A stretch of DNA of 64,000 nt from Halorubellus sp034808145. Its GTDB lineage: Archaea > Halobacteriota > Halobacteria > Halobacteriales > Natrialbaceae. Where the stretch lies: assembly GCF_034808145.1 (NCBI RefSeq), contig NZ_JAXHGM010000003.1, positions 62,001 through 126,000 on the forward strand. The letters are read 5' to 3'. The translations under genes and the position numbers were made by a program. Within the stretch, counting starts at the first letter, position 1. Each line of letters starts with the position of its first letter. Under the pieces are notes generated by a model. That model saw nothing but the letters and a program-made list of their open reading frames with translations, searched no databases and had not been told where the DNA came from. Below are positions 52,034 to 61,065 of this stretch, piece by piece.

Positions 52034-52035
52034 GA
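52028..52035 (+). promoter_or_regulatory. TATA-like box for the ABC gene pair
   Basis: GGATAAGA lies 29-36 bases before the ATG at 52064, so this ABC pair probably has its own promoter apart from the transglutaminase cluster. Confidence 0.4.
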
Positions 52036-52063
52036 GCGCACCGCCCCACCTTCCGGCCAGTAG

Positions 52064-52810
52064 ATGGTCGCCATCAGTACGTCGAACCTCAGGAAGACCT
52101 ACGGTGACGTCACCGCGCTCGCGGACCTCTCGCTCTCGATAGACGAAGGCGAACTGTTCGGCGCGCTCGGCCCGAACGGCGCCGGGAAGACGACGACGAT
52201 AAAGATACTCACCGGACAGCTCCAGCCCGACGGCGGGACCGCGTCGGTCCTGGGCCACGACCCGGTGAGCGAGCCCGTGGAGACGCGACGACACATCGGC
52301 ATCCTCCCCGAGCAGGAGTCGCCGCCGTCGTTCCTCACGCCGCGCGAGTACTTCGACTTCGTCGGGACGGTACGGGACATCCCCAGTGACGTCGTCGACG
52401 AGCGCGTCGAGACGTGGACCGACCGGTTGTCGTTCGCGGAGAAGCTCGACACGGTGTCGACGGACCTCTCGCGCGGGCAACAGCAGAAGGTGATGATAAC
52501 GCAGGCGTTCCTCCACGAGCCCGAGGTGGTGTTCATCGACGAGCCGCTCGCGAACCTCGACCCGATCGTGCAGGAGCACGTGAAGGACTTCCTCAAGTCC
52601 TACCGGGACGACGGGAACACGATATTCATCTCGACGCATCACATCGAGGTCGCGGAGGAGATGTGTAGTCGCGTCGGCATCGTCTCCGGCGGGGAGCTCA
52701 TCGCGGAGCGACGGCCGAGCGAGCTCGGCGCGAACGAGTCGCTGCTCGACACGTTCCTCGAGAACGTCGGGTCGTCGACCGCCGAGGTCCAGGGTCTCGT
52801 GGGGCGATGA
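52064..52810 (+). CDS. ABC transporter ATP-binding protein
   Basis: 248 residues. Walker A is ALGPNGAGKTTTIKIL, the Q-loop follows in ILPEQESPPSF, the signature is DLSRGQQQKVMI, Walker B is EVVFIDEPLANLDP, and the H-loop is STHHIEVAEEM. The signature LSRGQQQK is one residue off the usual LSGGQ but within the ABC-2 range. It is the motor of an exporter with the downstream permease, overlapping its start by four bases. It is more similar in style to the pair at 38.7-41.2 kb than to importers. The transported substance is unknown. Confidence 0.93.
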   Translation: MVAISTSNLRKTYGDVTALADLSLSIDEGELFGALGPNGAGKTTTIKILTGQLQPDGGTASVLGHDPVSEPVETRRHIGILPEQESPPSFLTPREYFDFVGTVRDIPSDVVDERVETWTDRLSFAEKLDTVSTDLSRGQQQKVMITQAFLHEPEVVFIDEPLANLDPIVQEHVKDFLKSYRDDGNTIFISTHHIEVAEEMCSRVGIVSGGELIAERRPSELGANESLLDTFLENVGSSTAEVQGLVGR

Positions 52811-54240
52811 CGCGGTCGCTGAACCGACGGTTGTTCGTCGGGATGCTCCGCGAGGAGTGGCGGATGCACGCGAACCTCTTCGGGGGTGCGCGGTTCGCGG
52901 CGTTCCCGCTGTTCGTGCTCGCGCTCGGCGCGGGCGCCGTGTGGCTGTTGACGACGACCGCGGTCGCGACCGTCGACACGCTGGTGCTCGGCGTGCACGC
53001 GCTCGTGTTCGCGTTCGGCCTCCAGACGGGGACGACCGCGTTCCTCGGGCGCGACGCGGCCCGGAACCTCCTCGGGGACATGACGCTCATCGTGTTCACC
53101 GCGCGCACGCTCCCGGTCTCCCAGCGTCGTTTGCTCGGCGTGTTCCTCCTGAAGGACGCGGTGTACTACTCGGGGCTGTTCATGCTCCCGATGGCGCTCT
53201 CGTTCGCGCCCGCGGTCGCGGCCGGCCAGCTCGCGGCCGGACAGCTCGCGCTCCTCTGGGGGACGGCGACGACGACGTTCCTCCTGGGGGTCGCGGTGAC
53301 GTTCGCTGGCATCTCGCTCGCGACCCGCGGGGTGTCCGGGCGCGTCGTCGCGCTCGCGCTCGGCGTCGGCCTCGCCGCGGCGGTCGTCTCGGGCGTCGAC
53401 CTCGTCGGGTACACGCCGTACGGTATCTACGTCGGTGCGACCGCCGTCGAGACGACGCTCGTCCTCGCCGCCATCCCGCTGTTGGCGGTGCTCGGTATCG
53501 CGGTGTACGACCCGAACTACTCGGCGCCGGCGCGGACCGCCGGGGACGCGTACGGTCGCTGGCGCGACCGGTTGCCGTTCCGCGACGACGCGGTCACCGC
53601 GAAGACGCTCATCGACGTCTCGCGGTCCTCGGGCGGCCTGTTCAAGATCGTGTTCTCGGGGAGCATCCTCCTCGCGGTCGGCGTGTTCCTCCTGGAGCTC
53701 GCGGGCGAGATCGCGTCGGTCGACCCGGCGCCGGGCGTGACGCTCGGCGCGATACTCGGGTTGTCGGCGTTCACGACGTACAACTGGCTGACGCAGTTCG
53801 ACGACCTGGACGAGTACCGGCTGTACCCGCTGGACGTCGGGGACGTGCTGACGGCGAAGCGCCGGGCGTTCCTGCTCGTGAGTATTCCGACGGGCGTCGC
53901 GTTCTACGCGGTCGCGGTCGTCTGGCAGGCGCCGACGCTCGGTGACGCGCTCGCCGGGCTCGTCGTGCACGTCGGCCTCCAGGTGTACCTGTTCGGCGTC
54001 ACGGTCTACCTCGCGGGGTTCTCGCCGAACGAGTTCCTGTTCGACACGGTGCTGTTCGCGGCGTTCACGCTCGCGGTCGCGGGGCCGGTCGTCCCGATCG
54101 TCGTCGCCGGGTTCGTCGTGACCGCGGGGACGCCCGCGGTCCTCGCCGGCGTCGCCGCCGGCGGTGTCGTCCTCGCGCTCGCCGGGGGCGTCCTCGTTCG
54201 GCGCGCGACGCCGAAGTGGGAGCGCGCGACGCGGACGTAG
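52807..54240 (+). CDS. ABC exporter permease
   Basis: 477 residues with about twelve hydrophobic segments, e.g. FAAFPLFVLALGAGAVWLL, LFKIVFSGSILLAVGVFLL and FTLAVAGPVVPIVVAGFVV. The first cytoplasmic part includes RRLFVGMLREEWRMHANLFG. It is the membrane subunit matching the ATPase upstream (ATGA overlap). The region ending with WERATRT closes the gene. The family resembles large archaeal ABC-2 permeases that span twelve helices; no substrate site is evident. Confidence 0.8.
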   Translation: MTRSLNRRLFVGMLREEWRMHANLFGGARFAAFPLFVLALGAGAVWLLTTTAVATVDTLVLGVHALVFAFGLQTGTTAFLGRDAARNLLGDMTLIVFTARTLPVSQRRLLGVFLLKDAVYYSGLFMLPMALSFAPAVAAGQLAAGQLALLWGTATTTFLLGVAVTFAGISLATRGVSGRVVALALGVGLAAAVVSGVDLVGYTPYGIYVGATAVETTLVLAAIPLLAVLGIAVYDPNYSAPARTAGDAYGRWRDRLPFRDDAVTAKTLIDVSRSSGGLFKIVFSGSILLAVGVFLLELAGEIASVDPAPGVTLGAILGLSAFTTYNWLTQFDDLDEYRLYPLDVGDVLTAKRRAFLLVSIPTGVAFYAVAVVWQAPTLGDALAGLVVHVGLQVYLFGVTVYLAGFSPNEFLFDTVLFAAFTLAVAGPVVPIVVAGFVVTAGTPAVLAGVAAGGVVLALAGGVLVRRATPKWERATRT

Positions 54241-54354
54241 GAGCGCTTCCCCCGGTCGCGCTGTCACGTTCGAAACCACTCCAGGGCACCGCCACCGAAA
54301 TCGTAGCTGTCCTACAGAAGATACTTGTCGCACTGCGCGCTCGGTTCTGTAAAC

Positions 54355-55602
54355 ATGGAGCTCTCGCGTCGTCAGCTCGTCGCTGCCGCGGGCGGGACCG
54401 CGGTCGGTGGCGTCCTCGTCGGGAACGCGCTCTGGGACGACGACCTGCCGTGCCCGGAGCCGGACGCGTACGCGTGGGACGCCGGCGACGCCGACGAACT
54501 GGACGGATTCCCCTACGACTACTGGGGGCCGCCGGTCGTCGACGACGACGCGGTGTACGTGACGAGGGGGCATGGTATCACCGCGGGCGGGTCCGGGACC
54601 GTCGCGCGCCTCGACCGCGAGACGGGCGGGGTCTCGTGGGTCGTCGACCGGGAGCCCGCGGGCGTCGGGACGCCCGCGGTCGCCGACGGCGTCGTGTACG
54701 TGCCGACCGGTCGGAACGAACTGCTCGCGCTCGCGGCGAGCGACGGCGCCGTGCGCTGGCGCGTGGACGCCGACGACCACGGCTACGAGTCCGGCGACAG
54801 CTTCGCGCTCGACGAGCCGGTGCCGACGGACGAGGGCGTCGTCGTCCAGGCGTTCGAGGGCGCGACTGCGGCGGTGTTCGACGGCGAGCACGCGGTCGCG
54901 GGCGTCGACGCCGCCGACGGGACGCTGCGGTGGACGCACTCGCTTCCGTCGCGCTGTCGCGTCGTCGGCGTCGACGACGGGGACGTCGTCGCCGCGAGCC
55001 AGGACGGGAGCGTCGGGCGGCTGAACGGGCGGACCGGCGACGTGGAGTGGCGGCTGTCCCTCGCCGGCGGCGTCACCGACGTCGCCCGGTCCGTCGAGGG
55101 CGGCGTGATGCCGGTCGTTCTCGACGGCCACGTCCTCGGCGGTCTCGACGTCGAAGCCGGCGAACTCGACTGGCGCGAGCGCGTCGCCCCCGAGCCGCGA
55201 GAGAACACGCACGGGAGCGGCCCGGACCCCGCAGAGGGCGTACAGCGCATGGCCGCCTCTGCCGACCACGCCTTCGCCGCGACGGCGTCGGGCGACGTGG
55301 TCGCCGTCGACCGCGGGTCGGGCGAGCGCCGCTGGCGGTACGACGCCGGTGCGCCGGCCGTCGCCGTGACCGCCGACGCCGGCCGCGAGGTCGTCGTCGC
55401 GCTCGACGCCCGTGGATTCGCGCACGTCCTCGCCCTCGACGACGGGGCGCGGACGGCGCGGCTCGCGACCGCGGCCGAGAACTACGGCGACACCTGCGGG
55501 CATCGGGTGCGCGAGGATCACCTGCCGCGGTGGTTCGTGACGCTCCGCGACGGGAGCGCGTACGTCGCCAGTCACGGTGTGCGGCGGTACGACCTCCCGT
55601 GA
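54355..55602 (+). CDS. Tat-exported PQQ-like beta-propeller protein (BamB-like)
   Basis: 415 residues from MELSRRQLVAAAGG, a Tat-type signal with residues 5-6 RR. The mature part is a run of propeller blades, each with a pattern like AVRWRVDADD, GTLRWTHSLP, DVEWRLSLAG and GELDWRERV, where the Trp closes the blade, as in BamB and PQQ-dehydrogenase-like repeats. Eight blades are expected. No PQQ or metal-binding site is clear. In other proteins such propellers serve as scaffolds on the outer membrane surface; here the protein is probably secreted or membrane-associated. An upstream TTG start (54325) has no support. A TATA-like GATACTTG lies about 28-36 bases upstream. Confidence 0.82.
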   Translation: MELSRRQLVAAAGGTAVGGVLVGNALWDDDLPCPEPDAYAWDAGDADELDGFPYDYWGPPVVDDDAVYVTRGHGITAGGSGTVARLDRETGGVSWVVDREPAGVGTPAVADGVVYVPTGRNELLALAASDGAVRWRVDADDHGYESGDSFALDEPVPTDEGVVVQAFEGATAAVFDGEHAVAGVDAADGTLRWTHSLPSRCRVVGVDDGDVVAASQDGSVGRLNGRTGDVEWRLSLAGGVTDVARSVEGGVMPVVLDGHVLGGLDVEAGELDWRERVAPEPRENTHGSGPDPAEGVQRMAASADHAFAATASGDVVAVDRGSGERRWRYDAGAPAVAVTADAGREVVVALDARGFAHVLALDDGARTARLATAAENYGDTCGHRVREDHLPRWFVTLRDGSAYVASHGVRRYDLP

Positions 55603-55935
55603 CAGCTCCCGAGGTTCACGTCTCGTGTGAACCCATCGTGCCGAGCGGCTTCGTCGACCACTCCCCGAGTGGGACCGTGACGGTCGACGAGCTGTCCGCA
55701 CTGCGGTCGGCGCCCGGGCGTCGCTCGCGGAGTTAACGTCGCCGCCGGCGGACGCGGGCAGGCACCCGCGACCACCGGCGAGCATGGCATCGATGGAAGT
55801 GATGGTTGCTTCGCACGCTCTCGCGTGGCGCCACCTACGCGTACGGACAGGGGTGTATTGGTGATGCGTGACGGTGCAACGTTTGCCAGACGGTGACGGC
55901 GGACCGAGGGGTCGCGCTCGCGCGCTTCGCGACGG
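55603..55935. other. Convergent intergenic region, 333 bp
   Basis: This lies between the PQQ-propeller gene and the metallo-beta-lactamase-fold gene, whose ends face each other. Besides the hairpin at 55611-55635 I see no gene or other motif. Confidence 0.45.
55611..55635. terminator. Hairpin between convergent genes, copy B
   Basis: GGTTCAC (55613-55619) pairs with GTGAACC (55627-55633). The wider sequence matches the hairpin at 21244-21267 over 24 bases with few changes (both start GAG, contain ACG-N-CTCG, and end AACCCA). It follows the stop of the propeller gene by nine bases. Confidence 0.5.
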
Positions 55936-57522
55936 TCAGTCGTCGTCGAGGAACACCTGGACGTCGTCCGCGTCGTCCACGTCGACGCCCTCGGGGAGGA
56001 CGAGGACGGTGCGGTCGCCGAACTCCTCGACGGTGACCGGGACGCGGTCCTCGAGGACGCCGCGGGCCGCGAGCAACGACTCGATCTCCTCGAGTCGAGC
56101 GAGCACCGTCGATAGGTCCTCGGACGCGTCCGCGTCGACGCTCGCGTCACCCGTCGACGTCGACCCGAACCGCTCCGCGAGGCGCGCGACGTCGATTCCT
56201 TCGGCGTGCAAGAGCACGTCGTCGGCCGCGACCGCGGGGAGCGACGCGTCCAGGCGCTCGTCGTCCGACAGCGGCGTGCCGCCGGTCGTCTCGGTGTTCC
56301 CGTACACGTACTGCTCGGCGCGCTCGCTCACCCACGGCGGCGCCTGCCAGTCGCCGTCCGCGTACAGCGTCTGCTCGATGGCGTCCTGGTTCGCCCACAC
56401 GAACGACGCGTACTTGTCCTTGTACGCGTCCAACGCCGGCCCGTTCTCGTGCGCGACCACGACGTGCAGGGGGTCGTAGCCCTCGACGACGCTGTCGACG
56501 ACCTCCTCGGTCGGGTGTGCGCGCACCTCGAACGCGTCCGTCGTGCACGCCCCACCGGTCACGGGGTCCAGCGCGCCGGTCGTCACCTGGACGAGCGCGG
56601 CGTCCGCGTCCCCCTCGATGGCCCCGAAGAGCCGTTTCGCGCTCCCGTCGACCGGCGTCTCCGGGGCGGCTATCGTCACCGCGCCCGCGTCCAGCACGGC
56701 CTCCGGGTCCGCGTACTCCGCGGTCAACTCGACGGCGTCGGTGGGGAGGTCGAGCGCCGCGTACAGTTTCGCCGGCTGTCCGACGAGACGGACCGTGACG
56801 TCGAGCGAGAACCGGCCCGCGGCGGCGGCGAGCAGGCGCGCGAGGTGAACGCCCGAGAGCCCGCCGGCGGTCAGGAGCGTCCTGTCGCCGTCGAGGGCGC
56901 GACCGAGCGTCGTCTCCAGGGTCTCGTGGAGGCGGCGTTCGTAGCCCTCGGCCGTCGCGACGTTCACCACCATCGCCTCCACGTCCACGGGGAGGGAGTC
57001 CGGGAGCGCCGGATACCCCGCCGTCTGCGTCCGCGTGAAGTCGCCCGTGACGAGGAGTCGACGCGCGACGCCGTCGTCGCGGAACTCGACGACGAACCCC
57101 GCCGCACCCGGTGCGTGCCCTGCCGGCACCGGATGCACGCGGACCGCGTCGTCGCCGAGCAGCGTCCGCCACCCCGTCACGGGTTCGAGCGCGTCGAGCG
57201 CGCCGGCGACGTCGCCCGTCGCCCTGTCGTTGCGTTCGTTCTCGCTCAGCGATTCCGCCAGTACCGCCGCGGTCGGTGCCGCCGCGAGCACCGGCGCGCC
57301 GTCGACGGCGTTCTCGCCGAGGGACCGGAAGTGGTCGAGGTGCGCGTGCGTCACGAGCACGCCAGCCAGGTGTTCGTCGTCGCCCATCTGCGCCGAGACG
57401 TCCACCCCACGACCCGAGTCCACGAGCACGCACGCCGTCTGCTCGTCGAGCACCCCCTCGAACTTCAGGAGCACGGACTCGTTCCCGGTCCGATGGTTCG
57501 CACGTTGAAATCGGACCTCCAT
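55936..57522 (-). CDS. Metallo-beta-lactamase-fold hydrolase, beta-CASP-like
   Basis: 528 residues from MEVRFQRANHRTG. The metal-binding HxHxDH motif is VLVTHAHLDHFRS near residue 65. The next histidine is in HPVPAGHAPGAAGFVV, and the bridging Asp is in LVTGDFTRTQ. The C-terminal half has VVAHENGP, which fits the last His of a beta-CASP-type nuclease. RNase J and CPSF-like proteins have this plan; a specific RNA substrate cannot be claimed. A long C-terminal region (about 400-528) has an alpha-helical stretch LSTVLARLEEIESLLAA and an acidic end. It is a lone gene, upstream of which the start region lacks a clear TATA. Confidence 0.8.
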   Translation of the reverse strand: MEVRFQRANHRTGNESVLLKFEGVLDEQTACVLVDSGRGVDVSAQMGDDEHLAGVLVTHAHLDHFRSLGENAVDGAPVLAAAPTAAVLAESLSENERNDRATGDVAGALDALEPVTGWRTLLGDDAVRVHPVPAGHAPGAAGFVVEFRDDGVARRLLVTGDFTRTQTAGYPALPDSLPVDVEAMVVNVATAEGYERRLHETLETTLGRALDGDRTLLTAGGLSGVHLARLLAAAAGRFSLDVTVRLVGQPAKLYAALDLPTDAVELTAEYADPEAVLDAGAVTIAAPETPVDGSAKRLFGAIEGDADAALVQVTTGALDPVTGGACTTDAFEVRAHPTEEVVDSVVEGYDPLHVVVAHENGPALDAYKDKYASFVWANQDAIEQTLYADGDWQAPPWVSERAEQYVYGNTETTGGTPLSDDERLDASLPAVAADDVLLHAEGIDVARLAERFGSTSTGDASVDADASEDLSTVLARLEEIESLLAARGVLEDRVPVTVEEFGDRTVLVLPEGVDVDDADDVQVFLDDD

Positions 57523-57674
57523 GTCCTCGACCTTGGAATGAAAGGCAATAGAGTTAACCCAAAGCGATGGTGATGCCTGGAAGACCTCCCGAGAAGCAAT
57601 CACCGGTTCTACAACCGGATTGTCGAGGCCGATTCGGCCGCAGTCCCTCGACGGGTCTCGCGCGGAGGGGAACG

Positions 57675-57681
57675 TTTACTT
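57675..57681 (+). promoter_or_regulatory. TATA box before the leader ORF
   Basis: TTTACTT lies 24-30 bases before the ATG at 57705, giving a leaderless message that would start at the leader ORF rather than at the antiporter. Confidence 0.5.
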
Positions 57682-57704
57682 CCACGCTGGCGGAGGGGGA
57701 AGGT

Positions 57705-57773
57705 ATGACTCTCTGCTGTCGCAACTGTTGCACGCCGGTGCGAGCATCGGCCGACCCGAGGTGGGACGCGTGA
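57705..57773 (+). CDS. Cysteine-rich leader ORF, 22 residues
   Basis: This short frame encodes MTLCCRNCCTPVRASADP then RWDA. Four of its first nine residues are Cys. The TGA stop overlaps the antiporter GTG start (GTGA), and the start codon sits at the right distance from a TATA box. It may be an uORF that couples or controls translation of the antiporter, perhaps sensing Cys supply or metal. Real peptide function is unproven. Confidence 0.35.
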   Translation: MTLCCRNCCTPVRASADPRWDA

Positions 57774-59590
57774 CCGCCGGCGCGCTCGCCGCCGCCGGCG
57801 TCGACGTCGCACTCGCGGCGTCCGCGGGCGATGGCATCGAAGCGAGCCTCATCGACCTGGTCGCGGTGTTCGTCATCGCGGGCGGCGTGGGCGTGTTCGT
57901 CTCGAAGGTCGGCCACTTCCCGTACACCATCGCGCTGCTCGTCGCGGGGTTCGCGGTGTCGGTCGCCAGTTCGGTCGCGGTCGGTCCGAACGAGATACTC
58001 GGCGAGATCGTCCTGACCCACGACGTCATCCTCCTCGTGCTCCTCCCACCGCTCCTGTTCGAGGGCGCGGCCACGACCGACGTCGAGGAGTTCGAGAGCA
58101 ACCTCCCGATCATCCTCCTGCTCGCCATCGTCGGCCTCGTCGCGTCCATCGCGTTCGTCGGCGTCGCAGCCCACTGGCTGTTCACGGGACTGGGGCTCGT
58201 CTCCGGCGACGAGTTCACGCTCCTCGTCTCGCTCCTGTTCGCGACGACCGTCCTCCCCACCGACCCGGTGAGCGTGCTCGCGCTCTTCGAGGAGATCGGC
58301 GTCCCCGAACGGTTGAGCGTGCTCGTCGAGGGGGAGAGCCTCATCAACGACGGCGTCGCGGTCGTCATCTTCACGACGCTGTACGCGCTCCTCGAGAACG
58401 AGCGGAGTCTGGAGTACCTGCTGGCGCCGGAGAACTTCGGCGCGGTGCTCGTCGAGCTCGTCTACACGAGCCTCGGCGGTGCAGTCGTCGGGTTCGTCGC
58501 GGGGTACGCGGTGTACAGCGTGATGCGAGACCTCGACGAGCACATGACCGAGATCGTGCTCACGATCATCCTCGCGTACGGCTCGTTCCTGCTCGCCGAG
58601 CACTACCTCCACGTGTCCGGCGTCATCGCCACGGTGGTCGCGGGCCTCCTCATCGGGAACCGCGGTGCGGAGTACGCGATGAGCGCGCAGACGAAGCTCT
58701 CGGTGTTCAACACGTGGGAGACGGGTGCGTTCATCGTGAACACGTTCATCTTCGTCGTCATCGGCGCGAAGACGCCCGTGACGGACATCGTCGGGAACGC
58801 GGAGCTCCTGGTGCCCGCCATCGGTATCGTGCTCGTCGGACGGGCGCTTGCGGTGTATCCGCTGACGACCGCCGCGAACCGGTTCGTGCGGAACGACGTG
58901 GACCTGCGGAACCAGCACGTCCTCGTCTGGGGCGGCCTGCACGGGTCCATCCCCATCGCGCTCGTGCTCGGTGTCCAGGAGAGCGTCGTGCCCTTCGCCC
59001 CGCAGTTGCGCGTGCTCGTGTTCGGCGTCGCTGCGTTCAGCCTCATCGGGCAGGGGTTGACGATGAAGCCGCTCATCGAGCGGCTCGGTATCGTCACGAC
59101 GACCGAGGAGGACGAGCTCTACCAGCTCCTCGTCGGCCGGGCGCGAGCGGTGGACGCGGCGCTGGAGGCGGCAGAGCGACTCCACGACCGGGGTCGCATC
59201 CCGGACTCCGTCTTCGAGCAGTTCCAGACGGAGTATCGGGTGGAGAAGGACGACCTGAACCGCGCCATCGGTCGGCTGCTCGCCGAGCATCCCGACATCC
59301 GCGACCGCGAACGGCTGGTCGGGGAACGCCAGGTCCTGAAGCGAGAGCAGTCGGCGCTGAAGGACGCGGAGTTGAGCGGCGTCATCTCGACGGAGATCGC
59401 CGATGCGCTCCTGGAGGAGGTGAACATCAAGCTCGATCGCGTACAGTCCGGCGAGTCGACGGTGACCCGGGACCGCGACGAGGAGGGCTACCGGGAGTTC
59501 TGGCGGGAGCGGGCGAGCGACCACGGCCTCCTCGACGCGGACCTGGACGGTGAGGACGGCGATACCGACCGGGGGACGGGAGCGGAGTGA
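57770..59590 (+). CDS. CPA1-family Na+/H+ antiporter
   Basis: 606 residues from the GTG at 57770 (GTG 57761 is an alternative). About twelve hydrophobic segments cover residues 25-420. VLLVLLPPLLFEGAATTD, TVLPTDPVSVLALFEEIGVP and VLVEGESLINDGVAVVIFT are the typical NhaP/CPA1 motifs; the Asn-Asp in LINDG and the Asp in TDP form the exchange site. LRNQHVLVWGGLHGSIPIAL follows. From about 430 the chain is a cytoplasmic helical domain with ELYQLLVGRARAVDAALEAA, ending in an acidic tail. It would exchange Na+ for H+ to keep cytoplasmic ion balance. The leader ORF overlaps its start. Confidence 0.9.
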   Translation: MTAGALAAAGVDVALAASAGDGIEASLIDLVAVFVIAGGVGVFVSKVGHFPYTIALLVAGFAVSVASSVAVGPNEILGEIVLTHDVILLVLLPPLLFEGAATTDVEEFESNLPIILLLAIVGLVASIAFVGVAAHWLFTGLGLVSGDEFTLLVSLLFATTVLPTDPVSVLALFEEIGVPERLSVLVEGESLINDGVAVVIFTTLYALLENERSLEYLLAPENFGAVLVELVYTSLGGAVVGFVAGYAVYSVMRDLDEHMTEIVLTIILAYGSFLLAEHYLHVSGVIATVVAGLLIGNRGAEYAMSAQTKLSVFNTWETGAFIVNTFIFVVIGAKTPVTDIVGNAELLVPAIGIVLVGRALAVYPLTTAANRFVRNDVDLRNQHVLVWGGLHGSIPIALVLGVQESVVPFAPQLRVLVFGVAAFSLIGQGLTMKPLIERLGIVTTTEEDELYQLLVGRARAVDAALEAAERLHDRGRIPDSVFEQFQTEYRVEKDDLNRAIGRLLAEHPDIRDRERLVGERQVLKREQSALKDAELSGVISTEIADALLEEVNIKLDRVQSGESTVTRDRDEEGYREFWRERASDHGLLDADLDGEDGDTDRGTGAE

Positions 59591-59676
59591 GCCGCCGACG
59601 TCCGGTGGACCGGCTAGCAGGTCCCGAGGACTTCGCGTGACGAGCAGTCGGTCGGGTGTGGTCTCGCGGGAACCCT

Positions 59677-59684
59677 GATTACGG
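59677..59684 (+). promoter_or_regulatory. TATA-like box for the second Usp gene
   Basis: TGATTACG lies 27-34 bases before the ATG at 59711, in the TATA position. Confidence 0.45.
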
Positions 59685-59710
59685 TGGCGTGCGAACGGTC
59701 GACGAGTTCG

Positions 59711-60574
59711 ATGTTCGAGTCAATCCTCGTCGCCGTCGACGAACCCGCCGAGTCGGACGTCGTTGTCGAGCACGCGCGCGCCCTCGCCGCACGGTTCGAC
59801 GCGACGCTGCACGTCCTGCACGTCGTCGACGTCCGTCGGCTGGACACCGTCCCGGAGAGCGAGCAGCGTCGCGAGGACGCTGCGGCGTACGTGCACGACG
59901 TCGCGGCGGACGTCGACGCGGCCCCCGAGGACGTCGAGGAGGTGGTGCGGACGGACGTGCCCGCGGACGCCATCGTCGGGTACGCGACGGAGGCGGCCGT
60001 CGACCTCGTCGTCGTCGGGACGCACGGTCGCACGGGACTGGAGCACGTCCGGGTCGGGAGCGTCGCGGAGGCGGTCGTTCGCGACGCGACGGTACCGGTG
60101 GTGACGGTCCCGCTCGCCGAGGACGCGCGTGTCGCGTTCCCCTACGACCGCGTGCTCGTGGCGGCGGACGGGAGTCCGGAGGCGATGGCCGCGGCGGAGC
60201 ACGCGGTCGGGTTGGCGGCCGCGTGCGACGCGGCCGTCGACGTGCTCAGTGTCGTCGAGACGGCGGCGCTCGGCGCCGACGTTCGCTCCGAGATACTGGA
60301 GGCGGAGTTGCGCGAGCACGCGACCGAGGTCGTCGACGAGGTCGTCGCGCTGGCTGACGAGGCGAGCGTGGCGGCCTCGACGACGGTGACGTCGGGCGTT
60401 CCACGGGTCGCGATACGAGAGCACGTGACGGCGAACGACGTGGATCTGGTCGCGATGGGGACGCACGGCCGGAGCGGCGTCGATCGACTGCTGTTGGGGA
60501 GCGTGGCGGAACGGACGCTCCGGACGACCGACGTGCCAGTGCTGACGGTGCGTCGACCGACGGACGCCGAGTGA
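59711..60574 (+). CDS. Double universal stress protein (two UspA domains)
   Basis: 287 residues. Domains are at about 1-140 (ESILVAVDEPAESD, GTHGRTGLEHVRVGSVAEAV) and 145-285 (DRVLVAADGSPEAM, GTHGRSGVDRLLLGSVAERT). Both ATP-loop patterns GxxGRxG are kept. It resembles the double Usp at 35.5 kb but differs in the linker and in many positions, so this is an old paralogue, not a fresh copy. It is monocistronic, with its own TATA box. The function is stress-related ATP binding; no direct target is known. Confidence 0.9.
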   Translation: MFESILVAVDEPAESDVVVEHARALAARFDATLHVLHVVDVRRLDTVPESEQRREDAAAYVHDVAADVDAAPEDVEEVVRTDVPADAIVGYATEAAVDLVVVGTHGRTGLEHVRVGSVAEAVVRDATVPVVTVPLAEDARVAFPYDRVLVAADGSPEAMAAAEHAVGLAAACDAAVDVLSVVETAALGADVRSEILEAELREHATEVVDEVVALADEASVAASTTVTSGVPRVAIREHVTANDVDLVAMGTHGRSGVDRLLLGSVAERTLRTTDVPVLTVRRPTDAE

Positions 60575-60638
60575 GAAGCGGGTCGAGGCCGATTGCGGCG
60601 GGGTGGACCGAGGACGATTGCGGCGGGCCGTCTCGGAT

Positions 60639-60815
60639 TCAGGCGCCGCCGAAGTCGTCGGTGAGGTGGAACGTCCAAGCGTCGTGTCCGGACTTGCAGT
60701 CGGGATTCTCGGCGATGTGGTCGACGAACGCGGCGCCGGGGTCGTCGAGCGTGTCGTCGCAGAACGGGCAGTTGTACTCCGTGGTCCAGTTGGCGGTGGG
60801 GGTTCCGACGGACAT
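60639..60815 (-). CDS. Small zinc-finger-like protein
   Basis: 58 residues from MSVGTPTANWTTEYNC. The sequence contains CPFCDD (Cys-x2-Cys), then FVDHIAENPDCKSGH, giving His and Cys/His ligands for one zinc. This pattern resembles the many small single-domain zinc-finger proteins of haloarchaea; they may act as adaptors or in stress response. The final AWTFHLTDDFGGA has another His. An upstream ATG 30 bases earlier is possible but would add a Cys-containing stretch without support. The gene is convergent with the double Usp gene. Confidence 0.68.
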   Translation of the reverse strand: MSVGTPTANWTTEYNCPFCDDTLDDPGAAFVDHIAENPDCKSGHDAWTFHLTDDFGGA

Positions 60816-61065
60816 ACACGTTTGATGGGCCGCATCGCCCTTCAAACCCGCCTAGAAAGTAATAGGAGACCTTCCATGTCCTAATACATCACACAGGTGT
60901 CGTGGCGCGAGACGGGGCGCGCGTTCAAAGCCGGGTTTGAGGTTACGGGAGTCCTACAAGTACCGCATCCGTGGTCCCGAGTGCAATGCGAACCCTGCCC
61001 TCCAGCGCACGACCTCGTGCGCACCGGAACGGTCGTTGCAGCGGACGCGAGCGGAGGTGGTCGAC

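Noticed and set aside
52639..55785. A 1048-codon antisense frame over the ABC and PQQ genes
   Set aside because: Arg/Glu/Asp/Val-rich shadow with no motif; the sense genes have clear family signatures.
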